DNA of 64,000 bases from Candidatus Latescibacterota bacterium (GCA_022827835.1 JAJEIO010000026.1:1-64000); one strand, 5' to 3'. Shown: positions 26,996 through 36,096, counted from the stretch's first letter. Program-made: numbers and translations. Notes: generated from the sequence alone by a model not told the origin.

Positions 26996-27019
26996 GGGCG
27001 GTTCGCGAACCGCCCCTAC
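26992..27019. terminator. Perfect 28-base palindrome between convergent genes
   Basis: The sequence begins GTAGGGGCGGTTCG and continues as its exact reverse complement; the stop codon TAG of the upstream gene lies inside it. It can fold into a very stable GC-rich hairpin and serve as a bidirectional terminator, or be a copy of a dispersed palindromic repeat. There is no long T-run. Confidence 0.6.
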
Positions 27020-27044
27020 AAGGCGGCGGAACGATGATCCGCTT

Positions 27045-28190
27045 TTAGCGCGCCCCTTCCTCCCACGACGGCAAGCTCAAACCGTCCTGATCCCAGACAA
27101 TTTCGCCAGCTCGCAAGGTCATGCGGCCCTCTATTTTTTGGCTGCCTTGCAGGGTGCTGCGGGTGGCATCGACAAAGCCGAAGCGGCCTTCGTGTACGGC
27201 TAGCACCGCGACATCGGCTTCAGCACCTACGCTCAGGTGGCCTAATTCGGGCCGGCGGATGACTTCGGCGGGGCGGTGAGTCGAGCGGTAGATGACCTCT
27301 TGCAGCGGCATCCCCAAGGCCAGCATCTTCGACATGGTGATATTCATTGTGGCATTGGGCAGCAGGCGGCTGCGGCGGTGCAGGTCAGTGCTGATGGTAT
27401 CGGGCGGGAAGCCTTGGGCCATGGCTGGCACGGCGATGTGGAAGCGGAAGGAGGCGTTGCCGTGGCCCAAGTCGAAAATCACGCCGCGCTCGCGGGCTTG
27501 CCAGACGAAATCGAAAATGCGGTCGTTGTCGTCGAGCATGGGCGTGCGCATGGAGTAGCAGTGGGTGTGGATGTCGCCGGGGCTGTAGCGGGCGAGTAAC
27601 TCGGGATACGTGCGGGTGGGCTTGGGCGAGAAATCGACCATGACAATGCTGCCGGCCCGCCGCGCCGCCTCGATGGCTCCGCCAGTTGATTCCCAACCCG
27701 GCCCGCCAAAATGGGCCGATTTGACCCCGACGATGTGATCGGGGTAGCGCTCGACCGCGGCCGCGCAGGGAATGGGGTCCATATCGGTGGTGTCCTGCTC
27801 AGGCGGACCGGTCATGCCAGCGCCGACGATGTTGACAAAGGCGAGGACGCGGGTGATGGACTGGTCCATGATGGTCTCTTTGAAATCCGCAATATCCTTG
27901 TACCCAGCGCCACCCGTATCGACGCAGGTGGTGACCCCGTGCGGCAGGTTGTGGGGGTCGGGGAAGAGCCAAGCATTAAAGCCGCCGTACACGTGCAGGT
28001 GGATGTCAATGAGGCCGGGGGTGACGTAGAGGCCGGCGACATCGGCTTGTCGCTCTGCAGTGCCGGGCAATTGTGGACCCACGGCGGCGATTTTGCCGTC
28101 TTTGACAGCGAGGTCGGAAGGGCCGTCAAGGCCGTTTTTGGGGTCAATGAGGTGGCCGTTTTTGAGCAGGACGTCGTAGTGTGGGGGCAT
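27045..28190 (-). CDS. Amidohydrolase/deacetylase-type metallohydrolase
   Basis: 381 residues of the dihydroorotase-like amidohydrolase superfamily (COG3964 type). Metal-site residues are visible: HLHVYGG (H-x-H) near 61, Lys in VGVKSAHFGG, HTHCYS, DLGHGNASF and the catalytic Asp in ISTDLHRRS. N- and C-terminal strands (VLLKNGHLIDPKNG; EGRMTLRAGEIVWDQDG) form the small beta sandwich. AAAGGAG precedes the ATG. It is the last gene of an operon with the SDR and UxuA-like genes, so a role in opening a lactam, hydantoin-like or lactone intermediate is plausible but unproven. Confidence 0.87.
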   Translation of the reverse strand: MPPHYDVLLKNGHLIDPKNGLDGPSDLAVKDGKIAAVGPQLPGTAERQADVAGLYVTPGLIDIHLHVYGGFNAWLFPDPHNLPHGVTTCVDTGGAGYKDIADFKETIMDQSITRVLAFVNIVGAGMTGPPEQDTTDMDPIPCAAAVERYPDHIVGVKSAHFGGPGWESTGGAIEAARRAGSIVMVDFSPKPTRTYPELLARYSPGDIHTHCYSMRTPMLDDNDRIFDFVWQARERGVIFDLGHGNASFRFHIAVPAMAQGFPPDTISTDLHRRSRLLPNATMNITMSKMLALGMPLQEVIYRSTHRPAEVIRRPELGHLSVGAEADVAVLAVHEGRFGFVDATRSTLQGSQKIEGRMTLRAGEIVWDQDGLSLPSWEEGAR

Positions 28191-28231
28191 GGTACTCCTT
28201 TTGGGATTGCTGGAGGGGGAAAATAATGCTG

Positions 28232-28975
28232 TCAGTCGCCGGGGAAGTGTCCTTTGTATTCCAGACCCAGTAGCTCACGGGACCGAGCGACGTTGCAGTA
28301 CTTATCCGCGTCCGGGTGGCTGGCCGTGTGCATGATGTCGAAGTCAATGGTCTCGGATGTGAGTGCCAAGTGGCAGGCTTCCGCCAAATCGTGCCGGCAG
28401 ACCCAGCTAACGCCGCCGCGAGCGGGGTTGCCGTCTCGACTGATGCCGAGCCTGCTGTCTCCAATGCTACAGGGCCGGAAAACGATGATCCGCAAGCCGT
28501 AGGCGTCGTGGAACTGGCGGCACATTTCCTCCTGCAGACGCTTTGAGATGCCGTACGGGCTTCCTTCCTTGCTGCGGACATCCGAAGACAGGAAAAGGCC
28601 GTCTGGATGTTGCACGACGCAGGACCCCATGTGTACCACTCGTTTGAGTTCGTGGCGACGGGCCGACTCTAGGACGTTCCACATCCCCTTGAGGTTGATG
28701 AGAAAGGGATTCACATCGTCCTCGGGTGGGTTTTCGTAGCCAAAGTAAGCGGCGAGATGGACGACGCCGTCCATGCCTTCCAAGGTCCTGTGGACGGCGT
28801 GGAAGTCGGCGATGTCCCCGTAGAGTTTTTCTCCCTCCCAGTCGCCGTCGAATCGGTGATACGTCGCCCAAGCTTCGGGACTGTAATCGAAGGCGCGCAC
28901 TTGGTGGCGACCGGCGAAGTTTTCCAGCACGGCCCGGCCAACCCATCCGGCGGCACCCATAATGGCTACTTTCAC
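28232..28975 (-). CDS. NAD(P)-dependent epimerase/dehydrogenase (extended SDR)
   Basis: 247 residues. Nucleotide-binding GAAGWVG lies near the N-terminus, with VVHLAAYFG, and the catalytic pair is in SPYGISKRLQEE (Tyr-x-x-x-Lys). Start taken as GTG at 28975, 8 bases after AGGAG; the TTG two codons earlier is too close to that site. Short for the family (usually about 300), the substrate-binding C-terminus being reduced. It lies between the UxuA-like and amidohydrolase genes, all reading the same way, so it probably oxidises, reduces or epimerises a sugar acid in the same pathway. Confidence 0.87.
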   Translation of the reverse strand: MKVAIMGAAGWVGRAVLENFAGRHQVRAFDYSPEAWATYHRFDGDWEGEKLYGDIADFHAVHRTLEGMDGVVHLAAYFGYENPPEDDVNPFLINLKGMWNVLESARRHELKRVVHMGSCVVQHPDGLFLSSDVRSKEGSPYGISKRLQEEMCRQFHDAYGLRIIVFRPCSIGDSRLGISRDGNPARGGVSWVCRHDLAEACHLALTSETIDFDIMHTASHPDADKYCNVARSRELLGLEYKGHFPGD

Positions 28976-29045
28976 AAGCAATACTCCTGAGAAACGATAT
29001 TGCAGCTAGGGATCTGCGTCTGGCAGCGACCGAACAGTTCCGCGG

Positions 29046-30026
29046 TCATTCGCTGTACACCGCCTCGATCAGGCCCCTCATGTAGCCAATGGCATAGAGG
29101 CGCTCCATCGAGTGTACATCGACGAAATCCTCATAGGTTAGCTGCGGGAAATGGTCGGGGCGCGCGACCCCCTCGTACCCAGTATCGCGATAGGCCCTGA
29201 CACAGGCTGCCATGTCGTGCTTGCCGTCGTCGTGGAAAGCCTCGTCGAATTTCTCCGGAGTGCCCCTGATGTCGCGGAAATGGACGAAGTGGATCTTCTT
29301 CTGCTCGCCGAAATGGCGAATGACGCTCGGTAGATCGTCGGTCATCAGGCCGAAGTTGCCCTGACAGAGGCCGATGCCGTTTGCCGGGCTGGGAACGAGA
29401 TCGACCATCTTCTGGTAGTTCTCAACGCTGCTGATGATGCGGGCGATGCCCTGGATCGGCGACAGGGGCGGGTCGTCGGGGTGCATGGCGAGCTTGACGT
29501 TTGCCTCTTCGGCGACTGGGACAACGCGCTCGAGGAAGTATTTCAGGTTATCCCACTGGTCCTCCTCGGTGACTTCGCCGTGCTCGCCGGCGGAGTGGGT
29601 CTTGTTGAATTCTTCGAGGTCGAAGCCGGTCACCTTGGCACCGCCTCGCGTCGGGATTTCGGACGACGTGCGAATCACGAAGAGGATCGGCATCCACGCG
29701 GGGCACCACACTGGGATGCCGACCGCCCCCATGTTGCGGATGAACTCGCAGACGACGGCGATCTCTTCGTCGCGCCCCGGCTGGGCCAGCTTGATCTTTT
29801 CCATGGGTGGACGGCTTTCAATGACCGACAGTTGATAGCCGTTTTGCTCGTACTGCGCCTTGAAACGAGCTAGGGATTGGCGGCTGAACGGCTGCGCTTC
29901 GTCGTCGATTGGTTTATCTGGTATCGGCGCGAGGCCGAAGGTGCCGACGGCGTGCTCGACGCCACACTGGGTACCGAAAGTCGATACGGCGCTGGCGTCT
30001 GGTCCGAGTGCCAAAGCGATTTTCAT
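29046..30026 (-). CDS. uxuA: Mannonate dehydratase family (UxuA-like)
   Basis: 326 residues, TIM barrel. Motifs LAMHPDDPP, GIGLCQGNFG, FVHFRDIRGT, DDGKHDMAA and GVARPDHFPQ correspond to the UxuA His/Cys/His/Asp metal and active site residues. UxuA dehydrates D-mannonate to 2-keto-3-deoxygluconate in hexuronate breakdown. At 326 residues it is shorter than the E. coli enzyme (394), in line with many divergent UxuA homologues whose substrate is not tested. AAAGGA lies before the ATG. First gene of the UxuA-SDR-amidohydrolase operon. Confidence 0.87.
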   Translation of the reverse strand: MKIALALGPDASAVSTFGTQCGVEHAVGTFGLAPIPDKPIDDEAQPFSRQSLARFKAQYEQNGYQLSVIESRPPMEKIKLAQPGRDEEIAVVCEFIRNMGAVGIPVWCPAWMPILFVIRTSSEIPTRGGAKVTGFDLEEFNKTHSAGEHGEVTEEDQWDNLKYFLERVVPVAEEANVKLAMHPDDPPLSPIQGIARIISSVENYQKMVDLVPSPANGIGLCQGNFGLMTDDLPSVIRHFGEQKKIHFVHFRDIRGTPEKFDEAFHDDGKHDMAACVRAYRDTGYEGVARPDHFPQLTYEDFVDVHSMERLYAIGYMRGLIEAVYSE

Positions 30027-30088
30027 AGCTGATCCTTTCGTTTTGTTTCGAGGATTACGGCGACACTGTCTCCTTCAAGCCACGTCTT

Positions 30089-32188
30089 TCAGGGCGCTGT
30101 GGATTCGTAGTACTTTTCAACTTCTACGGGAATCATCTGCATTTTTCGCTGCATCTCATAAAGTTGAGCTAGGGTTTCTCGCTCTTCTAAGTATGAAGAA
30201 AGGGTTTGGTCCCACTGGTCTGTACCATAAGTGAGAATGACTGCAAAAGTTTCCGGGCTTATCTGATAACATGCTTTGGGACTATTTACGGGACGATCTG
30301 GTTCGTCTGGGTTATACAGTGCGATTCCCGCTTCGACAAATTGGTGCATGGTTTGACGGCGGAAAGTTTCACGAGTATTGGGCGCGTACTCTTTGCCGTA
30401 GAAAGCCCGGCAAAATTCCATGATAGGGGTGATACCCATCAGCGGTTGTTCTAGTTCTTGCCAGCTTCCATCTGGTTTGAGGTTCAAAATGGCAAGCAGT
30501 GTCAGTGCGGAACGTTCATTCTGCTGACCTCTGGGAAAGCCGAAGTTTATCAAGAGATTTAGTGCCTCATTTATTTTCTGCTGCGCTTGGATTGGATCAA
30601 TCATGGATTTCTTTCCCATTCTACTGACTTCTTGGTTGATCAGATAATCGATATCCTTTTGTAGCGGAATTTTATCTTTGGCCAGAGAACCAAATTTGGC
30701 TAAGGTCTCTAGGCTTGGATAATGAATTGTCCTGAGATCTGCAGAATTGACTTGTGTGTGTCCATTAAATTGGCGGAAGTATTTATCGACCAAGGTGCAA
30801 TTTAAATAAACGGCTAGCCCCAAGGCTATTTCTTTAGATAATCCCTGCTTTTGTCGATGGAATACGTTTAGGTGATTTTCAAAGCCGACTTTACGGGCAG
30901 GTAGAGATGAATCATAAATCGCTGCTACAATGCGCCTTCGCTCTTCTTTGGCAGTAAAGCGTTTGGTCACCACATAGTGACCATTATTAGACCAAAGCCA
31001 CTTTTCAGAATCAGGTGTGATATTAATGGCGTTGGGCTTCTTCCCATCCTTGGGCCATGTCAGTCCATCGGCATCAAAATGGGCAGGATAAAGCAAGGGT
31101 GCTGTACCTGATCCAGGTTTCTGGCGCAAATGTTCTTTCAGCCTAAAATCTACTAGAGGACCAGTGGATACTTCGATGCCTAAATCTTCTAGCGTATAAT
31201 TAAATACTGAAATCCGATCTACTACATGCTGTTCAAAATCAGTAGTGGCTATATGAATGAATTTCTCTGGGTCTTCGGGCTTGACAACGCTGGTATAGGG
31301 GACTGTCCTCTGGGTCATATCCTCTACGATCATTTCTCCGAACTCCTTGGAGAATTCTACACTATGACTTGAGGTGATTCTGACAGTTCCTAAGGCTCCT
31401 CCTTTTACTGCATGGAAAATTATGTTTTCCTGCAGTACTTCATCATCCTTAAAGGCATGAGTGCGAGATTCAAATACATGAAAACGCTTGATCGTCATCT
31501 GTTCGAGTAAAAATCTGCGAAAGGATTTGAAGTACGGACCATTGCAGAACGAACGGGGTACGATGGCGACAAGTTCACCCTCTGGTCTTAGCATCTCGAT
31601 AGCGATTGTTAGAAATCCTGCATATAAATTTGAGATTTCTACACCCACGGCTTGCAGCCATTTTCTCTGTGAAGAATTGGAGCGAATTTTTTTATAGGGA
31701 GGGTTTATGATTACATGAGTGAAGGAGTCCTTGGCTGGAGGACACTGAAATAGGTCATTTGCCAGTTGCTTCGCTCCTCCTTCAATAAAATCTTCAACTT
31801 CAATTTCCTCTAGAAGGTCGATTCCGTTGTCCCGGCACAATCGGCGACAGTTGGTAAGCGTAGATTGTAGATACTCAATCATCGTCGGCTCTAATTCGTA
31901 AGCCTTGATGTAAATCTCTTGGGGATGAGTAGTACGAGAGCAAAATTCCTCTACAAAAGCGGCCGTTAAAGAACCAACTCCGGCACCGGCATCTAAAAGG
32001 CGGATCTGGCCGTATTCGACAGAGTCAAAAAGCGAGGCCATAAACCGAGCAATAGGGACAGGAGTCAGAAACTGTCCCATTTCCGAACGTTTTTGGGGAA
32101 CTAATTTTCGGGATATATCCAGGCGATAGCTTTCTGCTAGTTCGGTTGCAGATGCTGTCTCGCTTTGACTTAAGTTGATACTATTCAT
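30089..32188 (-). CDS. N6-adenine DNA methyltransferase fused to a truncated BsuBI/PstI endonuclease
   Basis: 699 residues from MNSINLSQ (an earlier in-frame Met adds 42 unlikely residues). Residues 1-520 are a BsuBI/PstI-type gamma methyltransferase: KRSEMGQFLTPVPIARFM, motif I LLDAGAGVGSLT, motif IV NPPYKKIRS. From about 524 it continues as the N-terminal domain of BsuBI/PstI endonucleases: LLINFGFPRGQQNERSALTL, MGITPIMEF, YAPNTRETFRRQTMHQF, RPVNSPKACYQI, MQMIPVEV. It then stops. PstI and BsuBI nucleases (about 320 residues) continue some 145 residues with the catalytic domain, absent here. Visibly lower GC than its neighbours suggests transfer. Expected to methylate CTGCAG-like sites, but not to cut. 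Confidence 0.88.
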   Translation of the reverse strand: MNSINLSQSETASATELAESYRLDISRKLVPQKRSEMGQFLTPVPIARFMASLFDSVEYGQIRLLDAGAGVGSLTAAFVEEFCSRTTHPQEIYIKAYELEPTMIEYLQSTLTNCRRLCRDNGIDLLEEIEVEDFIEGGAKQLANDLFQCPPAKDSFTHVIINPPYKKIRSNSSQRKWLQAVGVEISNLYAGFLTIAIEMLRPEGELVAIVPRSFCNGPYFKSFRRFLLEQMTIKRFHVFESRTHAFKDDEVLQENIIFHAVKGGALGTVRITSSHSVEFSKEFGEMIVEDMTQRTVPYTSVVKPEDPEKFIHIATTDFEQHVVDRISVFNYTLEDLGIEVSTGPLVDFRLKEHLRQKPGSGTAPLLYPAHFDADGLTWPKDGKKPNAINITPDSEKWLWSNNGHYVVTKRFTAKEERRRIVAAIYDSSLPARKVGFENHLNVFHRQKQGLSKEIALGLAVYLNCTLVDKYFRQFNGHTQVNSADLRTIHYPSLETLAKFGSLAKDKIPLQKDIDYLINQEVSRMGKKSMIDPIQAQQKINEALNLLINFGFPRGQQNERSALTLLAILNLKPDGSWQELEQPLMGITPIMEFCRAFYGKEYAPNTRETFRRQTMHQFVEAGIALYNPDEPDRPVNSPKACYQISPETFAVILTYGTDQWDQTLSSYLEERETLAQLYEMQRKMQMIPVEVEKYYESTAP

Positions 32189-32472
32189 AGATGTTAAAGA
32201 ATTTGCACAGGAGGGAATGCCCTTAAATTTCGGGCGTCCTATTGAGCTGATTCTCGTTTTTGCTGAGCAAGATACCGTCGCGTCAAAATTAGGCGATTGG
32301 GGCAGGTGGGGCAACGATCTTCATCAGCACTTCTCCGCTATACGATATTATAGCGGGCGGCCCTTCCTCTTTCAAGGCGGCTTGCCCTTTACGTCCCTAG
32401 GGGCATAGATTGACCAGAGCAATTGGCGTCCCCATACCTCACACCTCAACGATACTCAGGAGCTTATTATCT

Positions 32473-33513
32473 ATGACTGATCCGATCAAAGTCGCCGTGC
32501 TGGGCATGGCCCACGACCACTTGTGGGGCAACCTCAAGGAACTAGCCGATCAGGGGGGAGCCTCCCTCGTGGGGGGTGCCGACCCCAACCCCGTGCTGCA
32601 GGATCGCTTCCGCGAGCGTTCGGGCTGCGACCAAGTGTACGGCGAGTACGAAGCCCTGCTCGACGCGCAAACTCCCGATGCGGCCTTCGTCTTTTCGGCG
32701 ACTGCGCACCACGCTCCCATCGTCGAGTTGTGCGCGGCGCGGGGCATTCACGTGATGGTCGAGAAACCCATGGCTGCCACGCTCGAACAGGCCGACCGCA
32801 TGCTGACTGCGGCCCAGCGCCACCAGACCTGCCTGATGGTCAACTGGCCCACGGCTTGGTCACGGCCCTTGCACACGGCTCACCGTCTAGTCAGGGAAGG
32901 GGCCATCGGGCAATTGTGGCAGCTCACTTGGCGCGGCGGTCATTGCGGCCCCGACGAATTGGGTTGCTCCGACGAATTCTGCGACTTCCTCTTCGATGCC
33001 CAACTCAACGGGGCTGGGGCTTTCAACGACTATAGCGGATACGGAGCCAGCTTGTGCCTCTACTTTTTGGGTCGGCCGCACAGCGTGGTGGCCATGGCCG
33101 GTCGCTTGCTCAAGACCCATTTGCCGGTTGACGACAACGGCATTATGGTGCTGCGCTATCCCGAGGCTATGTGCCGCTTGGAAATGAGCTGGACTGAAGC
33201 CGTGCCGCACGTGCCGCCCCACGACGTGGTGCTCTACGGCACGGAGGGGACTATGGTAGTGGGGGATCAGGTGACGGTGTACACCCGCCAGAATCGGGAG
33301 GGAACAGAGGTAGAACTCGACGAATTGCCCGTCCCCCAGCGCAATGCCGCCACGCACTTCCTCCACTGCATTCGCTCGGGCCAGCCGCCCCAAGGCACGA
33401 CTAACGCCACCCAATCGCGGCACGCCCAAGAGATTATGGAAGCCGGCTTGCAGGCGGCCACTTCGGGCATTGAAGTGAGCCTGCCCATTGAGGGCCATTT
33501 GTTCCGCGCATAA
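32473..33513 (+). CDS. Gfo/Idh/MocA family oxidoreductase
   Basis: 346 residues from MTDPIKVAVLGMAHDH, preceded by AGGAG 11 bases upstream. The nucleotide-binding segment is VLGMAHDHLWG, a His-containing variant of GxGxxG seen in part of the family. VEKPMAATLEQAD holds the EKP motif. The next gene starts 23 bases downstream. The stretch 32189-32472 before it is 284 bases long and holds promoters for both divergent genes by position; no clear box was recognised in it. Confidence 0.87.
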   Translation: MTDPIKVAVLGMAHDHLWGNLKELADQGGASLVGGADPNPVLQDRFRERSGCDQVYGEYEALLDAQTPDAAFVFSATAHHAPIVELCAARGIHVMVEKPMAATLEQADRMLTAAQRHQTCLMVNWPTAWSRPLHTAHRLVREGAIGQLWQLTWRGGHCGPDELGCSDEFCDFLFDAQLNGAGAFNDYSGYGASLCLYFLGRPHSVVAMAGRLLKTHLPVDDNGIMVLRYPEAMCRLEMSWTEAVPHVPPHDVVLYGTEGTMVVGDQVTVYTRQNREGTEVELDELPVPQRNAATHFLHCIRSGQPPQGTTNATQSRHAQEIMEAGLQAATSGIEVSLPIEGHLFRA

Positions 33514-33536
33514 CACCTAACTCGACAGGAGACATC

Positions 33537-34223
33537 ATGCCTGATTCCCACTGGCGCAATATTCTACACCACCACGACGAGCCCGACGAAGCTATGCAGC
33601 GCATCGACGCCCAAGTTGCTCCGCTGGAGGAGCTGCCCGACGCGGTGCGTCACATCCGTGCCCTAATCTCGCGCTTCGACTCGCTGACCCACTACTGCGC
33701 TTTTGACAACCTAGACCTAATCGTCCGCGCCATTGGCGAGGGCACCTACTCCGGACGCCCGGCCGTCGATGTGCTCACCCGGGCTTGGGAAATGGACGAC
33801 CAGCGCCGGGGTCAGGCCAAGACGTATGTGCAAACTCTGCAAGCTTGGTCTGAAGGCAAGTCTGCTGAAGAAGCTCAGCAGGTGGCTGGCGATTCGGAAC
33901 TGTGCGCCGAGTTGTACACTACTTTGGGCCCGTTTGAAGAGCACAAGGCTTGGTTGGCCGTCTCTTTAGCTCATACCCTCAAAGCCTTCGCCTACGAGGC
34001 CCAAGACTTGCTAGACGAAGCGGCCGAGGCGGATTTTGTGCGCGGGGTTTACCGCGCGGCACTCGACCGCGACCCCTCGCACGACGACTTGCAAAATCGC
34101 CTAGCCGAACTAGCCAATGGCAAAAGCCGAGATCATTTAACACGCGAGGTCTTCGACTCGGCCGAAAGCCGTCAGCGTCAACAGTGGCGGGTGTTGGAAA
34201 AGCTGCACTCCGACGGGGAATGA
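33537..34223 (+). CDS. DUF4214-like domain protein
   Basis: 228 residues, no signal peptide. Mostly helical. Residues about 165-215 (FVRGVYRAALDRDPSHDDL, LAELANGKSRDHLTREVFD) match the DUF4214 pattern, a helical module found in S-layer, hemolysin-type and surface-glycan proteins. The rest (HHHDEPDEAMQRIDAQVAP; AWEMDDQRRGQAKTYVQTLQ) was not recognised. CAGGAGA precedes the ATG. It lies 23 bases after the Gfo/Idh gene and 13 before the beta-lactamase-like gene, so all three are probably co-transcribed. Function unknown. Confidence 0.75.
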   Translation: MPDSHWRNILHHHDEPDEAMQRIDAQVAPLEELPDAVRHIRALISRFDSLTHYCAFDNLDLIVRAIGEGTYSGRPAVDVLTRAWEMDDQRRGQAKTYVQTLQAWSEGKSAEEAQQVAGDSELCAELYTTLGPFEEHKAWLAVSLAHTLKAFAYEAQDLLDEAAEADFVRGVYRAALDRDPSHDDLQNRLAELANGKSRDHLTREVFDSAESRQRQQWRVLEKLHSDGE

Positions 34224-34236
34224 GGGGAAGTTGGAC

Positions 34237-35145
34237 ATGAGCGTTTTCCCCAATGCATCCCTGCGCCGGATAGCCACGGCCTTTGACGGTCGCATGGGCT
34301 GGTATATAGAAGATCTGACCACGGGCCAAGTGCATCAGTACAGAGCTGACGAGCGTTTTCCCACGGCCTCGGTCATCAAAATTGCCGTATTGGTCGAGTT
34401 GTTCCGCCAAGCCGAGGCAGGCCGGCTGTCGCTGGACGACCGGCATCGGCTGCGGGGCGATATTTCAACGCACGGCTCGGGGGTATTGCAGATCGCCCAA
34501 GACGAGCCCGAGTTGACCTTGCGCGACTACGCCCGCTTGATGATGGGCATCAGCGACAATATTGCCACTGATTTCCTCATGGGGCTGCTGGGGCTGGACC
34601 AGATCAACGCCACCCTCGACCGATTGGGCTGTGCCAATGTGCGGGCTGCTGCGACTATGGGCCGCTATCACTACCGCATGGTGGGGATGGACGAGGTGCC
34701 GACCAATCGGGCCAACGATGCAGTGTACAGGGAGCGAGTCAGTACTCAGGGCCTTGACTACGGCAGCGTATCTTTTGGGGATTCGCTGGAAAACAATGTG
34801 GCCGCCCCCGGCGAGTTGGCTTCTTTATTGACGGCTATATATCGCGGACAGGTCGTTAGTGCGGCGGCCTCCAAAGCCATGATCGAGTTGCTCAAAACCG
34901 GTCGGGATACCCGCATGATCCGGTGTTACCTAAAGCCGGATGTGGTGGTGGCGCACAAGTACGGCTCTAGCGGCATCATTAAAGGGGATGCTGGCCTTGT
35001 GTTTTTGCCAAGCGGCCCCTTGGTCGTGGTGGCTTTTGCCCTGGCCCGCGACGACGGGCCTGCTGCCGCCGAGGCCATTGCCCAAGTCGCCCGTTTGGCC
35101 GTGGAGGCACTGGCTCCCGAGTGCGTGGTGGATCATAGCAGTTAG
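34237..35145 (+). CDS. Class A beta-lactamase-like serine hydrolase, no signal peptide
   Basis: 302 residues from ATG at 34237 (GGGGAAG 7 bases upstream; a TTG two codons earlier is less likely). Serine beta-lactamase fold motifs are in order: Ser45-x-x-Lys48 (TASVIKIAVL), SDN (MGISDNIATDFL), and K-Y-G in place of KTG (VVAHKYGSSG). There is no export signal, unusual for a drug-resistance enzyme, so a cytoplasmic esterase or amidase role is likelier. It sits in an operon of sugar-type dehydrogenase, DUF4214 and amidohydrolase-2 genes. GEYA/KDK distinctions of resistance families cannot be judged. Confidence 0.82.
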   Translation: MSVFPNASLRRIATAFDGRMGWYIEDLTTGQVHQYRADERFPTASVIKIAVLVELFRQAEAGRLSLDDRHRLRGDISTHGSGVLQIAQDEPELTLRDYARLMMGISDNIATDFLMGLLGLDQINATLDRLGCANVRAAATMGRYHYRMVGMDEVPTNRANDAVYRERVSTQGLDYGSVSFGDSLENNVAAPGELASLLTAIYRGQVVSAAASKAMIELLKTGRDTRMIRCYLKPDVVVAHKYGSSGIIKGDAGLVFLPSGPLVVVAFALARDDGPAAAEAIAQVARLAVEALAPECVVDHSS

Positions 35146-35185
35146 TGTGGGCCATGCGATTCAGTTTTCACCCTAGGAGGGATTC

Positions 35186-36016
35186 GTGATCATTGATACT
35201 CATTTGCACGTGTGGAGCGACGACTCGGAGCGCTATCCCTTTGCCGAGGGACGGACTCAGGTGGGCGGTGGTTCCGTGGAATTGCTCAACCAGACCATGA
35301 ACGAAGTCGGAGTCGACAAAGCGGTCATTGTGCAGCCGATTTACTATTTGTTCGACAACCGGTACGTGGCCGACTGTTTGCGCCGCTTTCCGGGCCGCTT
35401 TGCCGCCATTGGCCTAGTTGACCCCAAGGCCCCGGATGCGGCCGACCGGCTGGAAAAGTTAGTGCGCGAGGACGGTTTTGGCGGCTTGCGCATTCACTCG
35501 TCGCGGCTCGACCACCCCTCGGAATGGGCCGCTGCCGACCAAGATCCGCTGTGGCGGCGGTCGGAGGAATTGGGCACTTGTTTTATCGTCCACGGCCCAG
35601 CGGCCAATCTGCCCCACTTGGAGCCCATCATCGGCCGCTTTCCCGAGGTGCCGGTGGTGTTGGACCACATCGGCGGAGCGCCGACCAATGAGGAAGCGCC
35701 CTTTCCGCTGTTGAGCCACGTGCTTGACTTGGCGCGCTTTCCCAAGGTGTACGTGAAATTCACGCCGCAGGCGCACAAGTCCGAGTTGCCCTTTCCGCAC
35801 GCGGATACGTTTCCCGCCTTCCGCCGCATCTACGACGCCTTTGGGCCGCAGCGGCTGATGTGGGGGACCAATTTCCCCGGAGTAATGAAAGGGGTGGGGT
35901 ACGAGCCAGCCTTGGAGATGTTCCGCGACCACGTCGATTTTCTCACCGACGACGACAAGGCGTGGCTCTTCCACCGCACGGCTTTGCAGGTGTGGAGCTT
36001 TGCAGGAGCGGAGTAG
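35186..36016 (+). CDS. Amidohydrolase family 2 protein (ACMSD/GLI-type TIM barrel)
   Basis: 276 residues from GTG at 35186, 5 bases after an AGGAGG site. The N-terminus IIDTHLHVWSDD carries the H-x-H metal motif. FIVHGPA, VVLDHIGGAP and MWGTNFPGV (the C-terminal Asp of many members is Asn here) follow the order of 2-pyrone-4,6-dicarboxylate lactonase and L-rhamnono-lactonase relatives. Members hydrolyse lactones or decarboxylate. Position after Gfo/Idh and serine hydrolase genes suits lactone opening after sugar oxidation. The Asp to Asn change may lower or alter activity. A 40-base gap separates it from the serine hydrolase. Confidence 0.85.
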   Translation: MIIDTHLHVWSDDSERYPFAEGRTQVGGGSVELLNQTMNEVGVDKAVIVQPIYYLFDNRYVADCLRRFPGRFAAIGLVDPKAPDAADRLEKLVREDGFGGLRIHSSRLDHPSEWAAADQDPLWRRSEELGTCFIVHGPAANLPHLEPIIGRFPEVPVVLDHIGGAPTNEEAPFPLLSHVLDLARFPKVYVKFTPQAHKSELPFPHADTFPAFRRIYDAFGPQRLMWGTNFPGVMKGVGYEPALEMFRDHVDFLTDDDKAWLFHRTALQVWSFAGAE

Positions 36017-36067
36017 TCGCCAGTTGAAAAACTTCTCGTTCTAGGCAGTCGGATATTGAGCGAGTGA

Positions 36068-36096
36068 TTGACCTGCTTTGCAGGCTAGAGTATTAT
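36068..36096 (+). promoter_or_regulatory. Promoter with overlapping palindrome for a toxin-antitoxin pair
   Basis: TTGACC at 36068-36073 and TATTAT at 36091-36096 with the ideal 17-base spacer, each 5 of 6 to consensus. CCTGC-TTT-GCAGG (36072-36084) overlaps the -35 box and spacer, the position of an antitoxin operator. AGAGGAGC precedes the antitoxin ATG at 36131. Confidence 0.65.

Noticed and set aside
27045..30026. Insertion sequence around the UxuA operon
   Set aside because: No transposase motif or terminal inverted repeats; the flanking palindrome at 26992 is single in this window.
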